Source: an uncultured Clostridia bacterium (GTDB taxonomy: Bacteria; Bacillota; Clostridia; Oscillospirales; Ruminococcaceae). From it: DNA of 64,000 bases. Under the pieces are notes generated by a model. That model was not told the DNA's origin. It did not search any database and saw nothing but the letters and a program-made list of their open reading frames with translations. The translations under genes and the position numbers were made by a program. Location: assembly GCA_947627455.1 (NCBI GenBank), contig CANQWC010000008.1:1-64000 (forward strand), read 5' to 3'. Positions 16,364-25,900 of this stretch are shown piece after piece (the stretch's first letter is position 1; each line of letters starts with the position of its first letter).

Positions 16364-16729
16364 TCAGTCTTCAACGATCTCTGCCTCGGGCGCGTTCTTC
16401 TTGACGCTCTCGATGCCGTTCAGGCAGCTCGGCTTTGACTTATAGCCTTCGCTTGTCGCGACGATCTCGCCGTTGCGGGCCTTGAGCCTGAATCTGAACT
16501 CGCCCGCCTTGTCGGTGTAAACCTCAAACTTCGGGTGCTTTAAAACCTCGAAATTCTCAACGGTCTGGTCCTCAACGCCGCCCTCAGAGCACTTGCGAAC
16601 GCTCTCGATGCCGTTTCTGCAAGCGGTATCGGTGGTATAGACCTCGCTTGTGGCGATGACCTCGCCGTTGTTTGCCTTAAGGTCGAACTTAACGCCTGTC
16701 GATGTGGTCTTGATTACAAATTTTCCCAT
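16364..16729 (-). CDS. Tandem DUF1508 (YegP-like) protein
   Basis: This 121-residue soluble protein consists of two copies of the short DUF1508 beta-beta-alpha unit: FDLKANNGEVIATSEVYTT (residues 14-32) and FRLKARNGEIVATSEGYKS (about 80-98), each ending NGIESV. Proteins of this family are small and widespread; their function is not established. AGGAGGAAAAC lies 5' of the ATG. It is a single-gene transcript with its own promoter and a shared terminator. Confidence 0.88.
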   Translation of the reverse strand: MGKFVIKTTSTGVKFDLKANNGEVIATSEVYTTDTACRNGIESVRKCSEGGVEDQTVENFEVLKHPKFEVYTDKAGEFRFRLKARNGEIVATSEGYKSKPSCLNGIESVKKNAPEAEIVED

Positions 16730-16791
16730 TTTAGTTTTCCTCCTGATTTCAAAATTACCGCCAAATTCATTCAGAAAATGCCGCTGATTAA

Positions 16792-16820
16792 ACTATAACA
16801 CATTTATCGGCAAAATACAA
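16792..16820 (-). promoter_or_regulatory. Promoter of the DUF1508 gene
   Basis: On the - strand, TTGTAT, a 17-bp spacer and TATAGT lie about 60 bases before the ATG. The -10 box is good and the -35 box moderate. A TTGACA further upstream (about 16850) has no well-spaced -10. Confidence 0.55.
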
Positions 16821-16877
16821 GATATTTTTCGACTTTATTGTCAAAAAGTTATACAATATCTCAACTCGGCGAAAAGC

Positions 16878-18014
16878 TCACCAACCCATGACCTCTTTAA
16901 GCTTTTCGGCGAGTTTTTGCGATGCCTTTGTATGAGTCGCCTCGGTCGGGTGCCAATCGGCCGCGATGCCGTCGGCCTCAGACTGGTTGTCAAACTGCAT
17001 GGTATAGATGTTTTCATCGCCCGTTTCGGCCTTGAAATCGGCCACCGCCGCCTCGATGTATGGGTAGAGGTTCGCGCCCATGATTCCGAGCGTGCAGACT
17101 ATCGTCGAGTCGGGGTTGTCCTTTCTGACGGTCTTGAGGAAGGCGGTGTATTCGGTCTGAAATTCGGCGCAGCGCTCAGCCATATTCTTGCAGTAGCTGT
17201 CGTCGTTGGTGCCGAGGTTGATGACCACCGCGTCGGGCTTGCGCTTGAATTTCCAGTCGATTTCGGAGGGCATAAAGCTGCCGTTGGCGCTCCAGCAATA
17301 GCCGAGTTTTTCATAGAATTGCGGCAGCGCCTGCTCTGAGACCTTGCGGGTGCCGTCGCTGTAGCCTGAGATGATGCCGTAGCCGCTGAACGAAACCATC
17401 GACCAATCGGCGTCAAGGGCCTCGGCGGTTTTAAAGGCATATGCCTTTGTGACGTCTTCGGTGGAGGTTACGAAGTGGTGATTTCGGTCCTCGTCGTCGA
17501 CGCCGTAGCCGCAGGTGATGGAATCGCCGATAAATTCAATGAAGCGCTCCTTGTCCTCGGCGGGCTTGATGTCGTGCCCGTTGACGGTTATGTCCGAGAT
17601 CGCGAAGGTAGACATCGGCGACTCGGAGAGCTTGATTATTCTGACGTCGGTTTCCTGCTCGGTGTCGCTTTTGAAGACCTCATAGGTCTCCTCGGCGTTG
17701 TCGATCATGTCGTCGACGACACGCTCGCCGTTGACATAAACCGCGATCCTTGCGCGGTCGTTGACACGGCTTGAATCGGTCGCCGTGACGTCGCCCTTGA
17801 CCGTCACCGAGCACTCGGTGCCGACAAATGTGAACTCAACGCCGCTGCCCGAAAGCGCGCAGTAGATGAGATCATCGTCGTAATACGTCCTGCCGAGCTC
17901 TTTGAAATTCTTTTCTTTAAGGTCGATGCTTTTCACTCCCATACCTCCGTTGTCGGCGGCGCAGGCGGTCAGAACAAGTGCCGCAAGAAGCGCCGCAGCC
18001 TTTTTTATTATCAT
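16878..18014 (-). CDS. Lipoprotein SGNH esterase, carbohydrate esterase family 2-like
   Basis: This 378-residue lipoprotein has a signal with lipobox LTAC (Cys18). It has a beta-rich N-terminal domain (about 30-150) and an SGNH hydrolase domain: FIGDSITCGYG with the nucleophile Ser, an intermediate Gly in GYGIISG, the Asn block NLGTNDD, and ADWHPTEATH near the C-terminus with the Asp/His pair. This two-domain layout matches CE2 acetyl-xylan/glucomannan esterases, which remove acetyl groups from plant polysaccharides. The start at 18014 follows AAAGGAGTC and gives a proper lipoprotein signal; the longer ORF-track start would mask it. It fits with GH10 and GH3 elsewhere in the window. Confidence 0.85.
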   Translation of the reverse strand: MIIKKAAALLAALVLTACAADNGGMGVKSIDLKEKNFKELGRTYYDDDLIYCALSGSGVEFTFVGTECSVTVKGDVTATDSSRVNDRARIAVYVNGERVVDDMIDNAEETYEVFKSDTEQETDVRIIKLSESPMSTFAISDITVNGHDIKPAEDKERFIEFIGDSITCGYGVDDEDRNHHFVTSTEDVTKAYAFKTAEALDADWSMVSFSGYGIISGYSDGTRKVSEQALPQFYEKLGYCWSANGSFMPSEIDWKFKRKPDAVVINLGTNDDSYCKNMAERCAEFQTEYTAFLKTVRKDNPDSTIVCTLGIMGANLYPYIEAAVADFKAETGDENIYTMQFDNQSEADGIAADWHPTEATHTKASQKLAEKLKEVMGW

Positions 18015-18042
18015 TTTAAAGACTCCTTTCTGTTCTATTCTG

Positions 18043-18071
18043 ATATTATCACCATGAGGCTCAATTGTCAA
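18043..18071 (-). promoter_or_regulatory. Promoter of the CE2-like esterase gene
   Basis: On the - strand, TTGACA, a 17-bp spacer and TAATAT lie about 30 bases before the start codon. The -35 box overlaps the 3' end of the upstream phosphatase gene, so the esterase can be transcribed independently of it. Confidence 0.75.
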
Positions 18072-18528
18072 TATGTTTTAATAGTTTTTGCAGAAGCCCC
18101 TCGCAGCCCTCGAGAATATCATCGTAGGTTTTATCAAAATCGCCCGTATACCAAGGGTCGGCGATGTTCTTGTTTGCGCGGTCGGTAAAATCAAGAAGCA
18201 GGTGAATTTTTCCGTCGGGGTCGCCGCCTGTTATCCGAAGAATATCCCTGATGTTTGAACTCTCCATGCCGATGATGTAGTCATAGCGCGAATAGTCGCC
18301 TTTTGTCATCTGTCGGGCCGCTCTCCTCGAAAAAGGAATACCGAGGCTTTTGAGTTTTTCTCTTGTGCCGCGATGAATGTCGTTGCCGATCTCCTCGGGG
18401 CTTGTCGCTGCTGAGGAAACATCAATAAAACCGCTGAGACCGCGTTTATTGATGATATTTCTGAAAACAAATTCCGCCATCGGCGAGCGGCAGATATTGC
18501 CGAGGCATACAAAAAGAATCTTTGTCAT
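18061..18528 (-). CDS. Low-molecular-weight protein tyrosine phosphatase
   Basis: This 155-residue cytoplasmic phosphatase has the P-loop C8-LGNIC-R14-SP at the N-terminus and the general-acid Asp in DPWYTGDF near residue 120. These are the defining C-x5-R and D-P features of the family. I moved the start to 18528, where a GGAGA site precedes the ATG and the protein begins directly at the beta strand before the P-loop. In Firmicutes such enzymes counteract tyrosine kinases that regulate capsule and other processes; no kinase gene is present here. Confidence 0.92.
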   Translation of the reverse strand: MTKILFVCLGNICRSPMAEFVFRNIINKRGLSGFIDVSSAATSPEEIGNDIHRGTREKLKSLGIPFSRRAARQMTKGDYSRYDYIIGMESSNIRDILRITGGDPDGKIHLLLDFTDRANKNIADPWYTGDFDKTYDDILEGCEGLLQKLLKHIDN

Positions 18529-18604
18529 AACAGTCTCCGTTCTGCGCCTGTCACCCACATCGCCATCGGAAAATATAATGGATATAGGAGGTGCGAAAGC
18601 GCAA

Positions 18605-19408
18605 ATGAATAATTTTGTGATACCTGCGCTGATTGCCACACTGGGCACTTGGCTTATAACTGCCCTTGGCGCGGCGACGGTAATCTTTTTTAAATCCCCG
18701 AATCAGACGCTCATGAACCTGATGCTCGGGTTTGCGTCGGGCGTGATGATAGCGGCAAGCTTCTGGTCTCTGCTTCAGCCCGCTATCGAACGCGCCGAGG
18801 AGGCGGGCGGGCTTCCCGCATACTTTGTCGCGACTGCGGGCTTTCTCTTCGGGGCGCTGTTTATGTGGGCGTCGGACAAATGTGTAAGCTTCGCGAGAAA
18901 GCGGGCGGGCAACACGCGCGGCATGCCGAACGAGCGGCTCAACCGAATAGTGATGCTTGTGCTGTCGGTGACTCTTCACAACATTCCCGAGGGGCTTGCC
19001 GTCGGCGTGGCTTTCGGGGCGCTCAACGGCGGAGATTATACATTGGAGGGGCTCGCGGGGGCGGTGACCATCGCGGTCGGAATCGGGCTCCAGAATTTTC
19101 CCGAGGGCGCGGCGGTGTCGGTGCCTCTTCGCCGAGAGGGCTACTCGCGAAGAAAAAGTTTTTTCATCGGGCAGGCTTCGGGAATGGTCGAGCCTGTCGC
19201 GGGTGTGATCGGGGCGCTGCTTGTGGTTTATGTCGAGGCGATACTGCCTTATGCGCTGTCGTTTGCGGCGGGCGCGATGATTCTTGTCGCGGTGCACGAG
19301 CTTATCCCCGAGTGTCAGAGCAATCAGAAGGCGCGGCCATATTTCGCGACGATGGGCATTGTCTCGGGCTTCGCGGTGATGATGCTGCTCGACGTGATGC
19401 TCGGATAA
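18605..19408 (+). CDS. ZIP-family metal transporter (GufA-like)
   Basis: This membrane protein of about 267 residues has eight hydrophobic segments and the ZIP binuclear metal-site motifs HNIPEGLAVG and QNFPEGAAVS in helices IV and V. It should import zinc, iron or another divalent metal. I use the ATG at 18605, after AGGAGGTGCG; the upstream ATG at 18578 overlaps a TATAAT box. The gene is divergent from the phosphatase gene with only 76 bp between starts. It is followed by a 500-bp non-coding stretch holding a repeat element and the promoter of the giant adhesin. Confidence 0.9.
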   Translation: MNNFVIPALIATLGTWLITALGAATVIFFKSPNQTLMNLMLGFASGVMIAASFWSLLQPAIERAEEAGGLPAYFVATAGFLFGALFMWASDKCVSFARKRAGNTRGMPNERLNRIVMLVLSVTLHNIPEGLAVGVAFGALNGGDYTLEGLAGAVTIAVGIGLQNFPEGAAVSVPLRREGYSRRKSFFIGQASGMVEPVAGVIGALLVVYVEAILPYALSFAAGAMILVAVHELIPECQSNQKARPYFATMGIVSGFAVMMLLDVMLG

Positions 19409-19454
19409 TTATATCATAAAGCGGCGGGAGATGCAAGGGTTCAGCCATCACAAG

Positions 19455-19558
19455 GAATTCGCTTCGCTCATGCTATCTTTAATCACCCCACCCCCTCCCG
19501 AATTCCCTAAAAACTTTAACATTTCATCAGCCCCCTCCCCTCAAAAAGGGGAGGGGGC
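19455..19558 (+). repeat. Dispersed intergenic element A, copy 1
   Basis: The stretch begins ATTCGCTTCGCTCATGCTAT and ends in a long hairpin GCCCCCTCCCC-tcaaaaa-GGGGAGGGGGC. The same arrangement occurs in inverted orientation at 52531-52629, with the 20-nt block and the hairpin arms conserved and the middle diverged. It is a non-coding dispersed repeat; the hairpin may also end transcription from the ZIP gene. Confidence 0.75.
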
Positions 19559-19628
19559 CCGCTGTCCTTTTCCTGCTGAGTTTCACACACTTTTCACTTT
19601 TCCTGAGCTTGTTTTTGAGCCAAAAGTA

Positions 19629-19657
19629 TTGACTTTTCAGGCACGATAATGTATAAT
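19629..19657 (+). promoter_or_regulatory. Promoter of the giant adhesin gene
   Basis: TTGACT, a 17-bp spacer and TATAAT are near consensus. The predicted start near 19664 gives a leader of about 245 nt. A second possible -10 box (TATAAT at 19880) lacks a good -35. Confidence 0.8.
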
Positions 19658-19663
19658 GTTAGC

Positions 19664-19682
19664 GCGTGTTGATTTAACACGC
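19664..19682 (+). promoter_or_regulatory. Hairpin at predicted 5' end of the giant adhesin transcript
   Basis: GCGTGTT-GATTT-AACACGC is a perfect 7-bp stem beginning 7 bases after the -10 box. The downstream leader has further small stems (GGAAAG/CTTTCC, TTTCAA/TTGAAA, TTTTTT/AAAAAA around the G tract). No known riboswitch class was recognised. Confidence 0.6.
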
Positions 19683-19747
19683 AAAAGCACAGGAAAAAAT
19701 TAGGAAAGTTATCCTTTCCCGTAGATTTTCAACAGTTGAAATTCGAC

Positions 19748-19758
19748 GGGGGGGGGGG
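19748..19758 (+). repeat. G11 homopolymer in the leader of the giant adhesin gene
   Basis: Eleven consecutive G residues lie in an otherwise A/T-rich leader, about 90 bases after the predicted transcription start and 150 bases before the GTG start. It is immediately followed by AAATTTTTTGTTAAAAAAT, which can form a hairpin. Tract-length change could alter leader folding or expression; this is inference. Confidence 0.85.
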
Positions 19759-19908
19759 TAAATTTTTTGTTAAAAAATAATATTTTAATTATTACCCTTT
19801 TAAAATTTCTTTTATAAGCTCGGGAAAGGAGAATAGGCGAAAATACGGGTATTTTTATCAACTTTAGACAATTTTATTATATAATTTTATCCGAAGGAGA
19901 GATTTTAA

Positions 19909-22900
19909 GTGAGAAAAGTTTTTGATAAATTATCATCTAACAGATACATAACTAAATTAGCGAGTGCTGCCACGGCGGTGCGCTTTGCGCGTGCTGCCCT
20001 GACGGCGCTTCTTGCTGTCGGAATAACCCTTGGCGCGACCGTCGCCGTCAGCGCCGAGGGAACGAGGGACCTTTATGAAACGGCAAAAGTAAACTATGAG
20101 GAGGTCAACGCTACCACCAATAACTGGGAGAAGAACAGTTCCCGAATAGTTTTCCGCTTGGAAAAAACCGAGAGCGGCGGCGTTATGGGCCCGCAGAAAT
20201 TTAAATTTTATGCTTATGAAGGCGAAGTCGTCTTCCTCGGTTCAAGCGCAATACCGTCAAGCGGTGCATTAGCTGTAACAATAATTGACCCCAATGAGCA
20301 GAAGACTGAATTTAAATTTGATACTGGGGCAAACGATACTAACATAGGTCAAAATTCAACTTTGACAGGCTTCATTCCCACTCATGATAAAGAAGCCGCA
20401 GGACCGAACGGCGTGTATCTTCCTAAGATGGACTATGCCACGGGTAAGCCTGTCACTACTAAGAGTGCAGGTGATATTGAATACAACGGGCTTATATATC
20501 CGAGCAAGCCTGTCGGCGATGACGGTTATAACCCATGGGAATACCATGTGCAGACAAGCGGTCAGTATACTGTTATTTTCAATGCTCCTCATGCCAATAT
20601 ATCGACAGCAAGTAATCCACATCAGTTGCCGCTTAGTATAACGGATTTTTCTTGGGACAATACAACCAAAGCCAATGGTAAGAACTATATCGATGCATGG
20701 GATATTACTGTCGCAAAAGTGGACGGCGTGGGCGATGATGCAAAATATTATGCTCAGTCAGGCCGTGTCTGGGCGACCGCATTTACGCTGCAGACGCAAA
20801 ACAATGTATATGGTTATTTGTACAACGTCACCCGCGATGGCTATATCTGGCGCCTCGGGCTCAACGGTATTGTCCCTTGGACCACTTCGCTTTATGCCAA
20901 TGCGAGGGGAATGATCGGAACGACCACAAACGCCTCGCTTTATCATTCCATTCACGAGCCGATGTCGAATAAAACGGACACTACAACCTATAAATCTCTT
21001 CGGGATAAAAACGCAAACCCCGACGGAATAAATATTTTGGGTCCTGATAACTACACAACCGCACTTGACAGCCCATACCCGATGTTCTTCAATTATCCCG
21101 ACTCGAATATCCCTGAAAGCACCGTAAAAACTAAGGCCGACCCGCAGGGCACAGCCACCGATATACGTTTTGACGGCCGTGCTGACGGCAGTGATGATAC
21201 AGACGTTGGGGACGCAACAAAGGATAACCACGAAGGCTCAGTTGGTGCAGGCGGATATTTCCAGGTTAAGACCGAGGGCGCAACGTCATATCGTGTTATC
21301 ATCGACATGACCAATATGTTTGCCAAAAACTACCATGTAGCAGGTACACATGGTGGAAACGAAAATGTTCACGATGAGGAAATATGCCTGAGTTCGCCTG
21401 AAAAATGCGGCGCTGATGATAAAGATATAAACTTTGTTGCATATGTAAAAGATTCTGATTTTATTGTAGGTAAGGAAAAGCCTGAATGGTTTAAGGACGC
21501 TGGTTGGTACGGTATTTTTGCTGTCAAAAAAGTGCAAGATAGTGTTAAGTACGAAGATTTATATTACGACAGACACCCGAAAACTGATTCCACAATGAAG
21601 AAAGACGGCAAGTGGGACTTCAGCAGCATTATTGAGATAAAGAAGCTGGAGGGCGATGATCTTCCTGACGAGCTTAATGGTAAAGTCCCCAACGGTGAAG
21701 GCAACGATATCGGCGAATATAAATGCCTCGGCAAAATAATGCTCGGCAACGCCGTTGACAACGAAGACCCCGATGACGACCGAATCTATTGGAACGGCCG
21801 CGACCAGTACGGGCGAATTCTGCCTGTCGGTCAATATTTCGGCAACACGGGTCTCGGCAAGGTTTATGCCGAAGCTAAGAACGGCGAAATCCACTTCCCG
21901 ATCTCTGACGCCGAACAGATTCCCAACGGCCTTTCGATCTGGCTCGAAAACCCGCCTGAAACGGTCACAACTGTTGAAGCGCGTTCAAGCCTTTATTATA
22001 ATAATGTTGATAAAAGCATACTCCGTGACTATACGGTAAATGATATGTCGGGTATTGCCACTATCGGTAAAAATGAAAAGGGCGAAAAGACATTTCCAAC
22101 AACTAAAATGAAGGGAAATAATGCATGGTATTGGAACTTGCCAAGTAACCTGACATGTAACACAGGTGTAAGTGACGTCAAAGATTATGTAAACACATCA
22201 GGGAACCCGGCATTTGATAATAATACCAGTGGACAAATAAGCTACAGCGGACAGGTTACGAAAAATGCTGACAAACGTAATTGGGAATGGAATGTAAAGT
22301 CAGATGGAACAACAAAATATACCGTGTATTCTTCATGGTCTGAGGTGCCTGCTGACAAAAATAAAGAAAAAAATGATGGCACCGGTGATTTTGTAGTATA
22401 CGAAAACCACAGTATTGACGGTGTTGCGAGCTATAGCGGTAGTGAGAGCAGCAAAACGCTGACAAAAATAGCAGGTAAATTCAATCTCAACTGCGGCTCG
22501 GACCACGGCGTTGTTGACTTCTGGACCAACGTTTTAAGTTCAGGCGCAGTAGTCCTTGATGAACCTGTTGTGCTCACCCACGTTGCCGATCAGGTAATCG
22601 TCAGCGGATTTGTATTCCTTGACGAGGAAGTATCATTTAACACGACAGATGAAAAATACGACACTCAAACCAACGACCGCGCTATCGCAAACGCAAAGGT
22701 TCATGCTGAGTATTATTCAGATAACAATAAGGGAGGAACGAAGACCGAATACGATACCCACACCAACACCGACGGTATTTACTCAATTCCTGTTGATGAG
22801 GCTAAATTGGGTCCTGATAAATTGGTTTACATAACCGTTACCTACAATGACCCCGAGGTTTCTGCCAACGTCATAACTCACCGCGTTACAACCGTAGATA

Positions 22901-25900
22901 AATCAAAAAACGATGCAAAGCTTAATCCTACATTAACGGGCGGCGTGGACGGCCATCGCTCAAAGCAGGAGCATGGTTCCGCTATAAACGAGTGCAAGAT
23001 AACCATATCACTCAAACCGATTGGGCAGGACGCTAACGGTAAAGATATAACACAAAAGGTTTTCTATGCCACAAACGTTGGCTATTTTGCCACGCCCTAC
23101 AGCGGCGTTCAGACATCTGATGAAAACGACCCGCTGATGATTCAGAAGAGCTGGGACCCTGCCGATAAAAAGACTTCAAGCCTTAACGCTACCTTTACGA
23201 TTTTAGGCTTTACGACTGACAATCACTTAGATGCTGAAAGCACAACAACAGCTGGCCCAGGTCCTACCGAGACGCAGCCACCTAAATATACTGTCGATGC
23301 AAACGGAAATGTCAAAAATGGCGAAACGGTAGTATCTGCGTATAGCAGTAGTAACCAAACCGGCTATATATTCAAAAGGCAGCATGTTTCTGTAAACGAG
23401 GCAGAAGCGGGCGTCACCAAAATCACCGACCTGCCGATGTACTATTATCCGAATGGAACAACAGATGAAAATCGCAATACAGCAAAGCAGCGAATTTACT
23501 ATATCGTTATTGAAGAGCCCATCGGAGGAAAGGCCGCACAACCGACGGTTAAATATGAGGCCGATTATCATGACGGCACTCAGACAGCACCGTTGTATTA
23601 TTACTGGCATTTCACCAACAAAATTGAAGTTACGTCCTTTAAAGAAACCGTATTCCTTGACAAAGATAATGATGGTGTGTTTGATAAAGGGCTAAACGAT
23701 GATAAAAAAGAGGAGCTTTCAACGGCGTCTCTCAGCATTGCTTTGTCTAACGCTGGCGAGAAGCAGAACATTACCTATACGCCCAGTGATGATGAAGTAA
23801 AGTGGCTAAATGAACATCCTGATAATATGTTTGCTGACAGGTGCAAGGTTAGTGAAGGTTATGATTATGATTATACAACCTTTACCATAACGACTGATGA
23901 TGAGTTTAAACTCGATTTTGATAATCCCAATAACCCATTTGTTGAGGGCGACGGCGTCATTCAGTTTGATGGCCTCCCGCAGGGAACATATATTATAACC
24001 ATAGAATACCCGACCAACGAGGCATATAACAATGCGTTCATTCTCGGCGACGAGAAAGAATATGGCGGCGAAATTAAAAATGTTTATGAAAACATAGAAG
24101 ATGTTGACATTTCTGCCAAGCGCGATGGCAATACCGTTGTGCAAACCGTTAATTTGAAGCCTCTTGAAACAGGCAAGGTCGCCTCGACTATGGTCGGTGT
24201 CGGCAGCTTTAACGAAACAAAAGCCATAGCCGATATTCTCAACGCCCAGGGCATATCAATTCAAAAAACCGTCACCGGCGGCTCGGGCGCCATTCCCTTT
24301 ACCGATGATTTTGAATTCACTCTTGAGTTTAAAGCCGAAGACCCCAAGGTAGAAACAACCGGCTCTGGATCCTTAACAACCCCCTATCGAGCGACTTTTG
24401 AAAACTATCATTATTCAACGGTTAATAGTTCCCCCAAGGCCGATGTTAAAAACTTTGGAGAAGCCGTCGATATTACCGGCTTTGAAACTATCAGTTTCCA
24501 TGCCGCCGGTAAGTTCACCTATACTTTAAGTGAGAATATCCCCACAGACGATCCAATCCCCGGCGTTACATATGATAAGTCCGAGTATGAAATAGTATTC
24601 AAGGCGGTAAATGACACTACCAAGAATACTGCTGAGATTACAGTCGAGGTCAAACAAACCAAGGATAAGGGCGGAACTGTACTTAGCGCATCTGAAACTG
24701 TTGACCCCAAAAATATCACCTTTACCAACGACTATCCCACGGGAAGCGTCAAGGTCACGAACACTATCGAAGGCACGAGTGTGCCCGAAAACAAGGAATT
24801 TGAGTATACCGTCAGTATTCAATATGATGATGGCAGCGGCCTTAAAAATCTTGATGGCACCTTTGCGTTGGTATCTGGCTCTACGAATACTACAATCTCC
24901 AATGGCGGTACGTTTTCGCTGAAAAATGGCGAGAGCTTCACAATCTCAAATCTTCCTGATGGCGCCAAAGTAACCGTCACCCAAACGCCCGATACGATGT
25001 ATGATACCTCCATCACAGTCAATAAAATCGACGCCAGTGACAGCTCTGTTACCATTGGAAATACTGAGCAAGAAATAGGTTTCACAAACAAACACCACGA
25101 GGGCAGCCTCTCAATCAAAAAGGAAGTCAAAGACGACAATTCCAGCAATGATTTTGGGTTCGATTTTACCGTGACGGTTAATGGCATAACTGAGAGCAAA
25201 ACGAATAGAATCGAGTCTGCTAAGCCATACAGTGGCGAGGCCACGTTGAAGATTGATGGGACTTCTAAGCCGAATTTGGAATTTAAAGATGGAATAGCTT
25301 CATTTACAATCAAAAAGAATCAGACCGCGTTAATCAGCGGCCTGCCCGATGGCGCGTCATTCACTGTTACGGAGACTGAAAACAGCTTTTACACACCTGA
25401 TGAAAGAGTATTAAATGGCACTATCGACAAGGGTAACCCCGCCGCGCTCACCGTCACCAACACTTACAAAACTAACAGCATCAAGGTCATCAAGGAAGTC
25501 GAGGGCGCTGACGGCATTACGCTTCCTGATGGTGTGATGAATAAAGAGTTCACGTTTACTCTCACCGTCACCCCGCAGCCTGGCAACAATTGGAATCCAA
25601 AAACACTTGAAACGGTGCCAAATAGTATTAACCTTACAAAAGTTGATACTGCCGATAAGCCAACATGGACTTTTAAGCTCAGTGATAGTAAATCCGTTGA
25701 GATTAAGGGTCTTCCCGTCGGCGCGACCTATACTGTCAAAGAATCTCCCGACGCATACTACAATACGGCGTATTCAATAGAAAATGTTGATACGACGTCG
25801 CAGAAAATTACCGATGATCCTATTGAGCTCACCGTCACCAACACCTATAAAACAGGCAGCCTGATCGTCGGCAAAAAAGTTTCTCATGCACAAGGCGTTA

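Noticed and set aside
19664-19760. Cyclic di-GMP riboswitch in the leader of the giant adhesin
   Set aside because: An ACGCAAAAGC string recalls the GEMM motif, but the other conserved blocks (GGxCACGCACAGGGCAAACC, tetraloop receptor) are absent.
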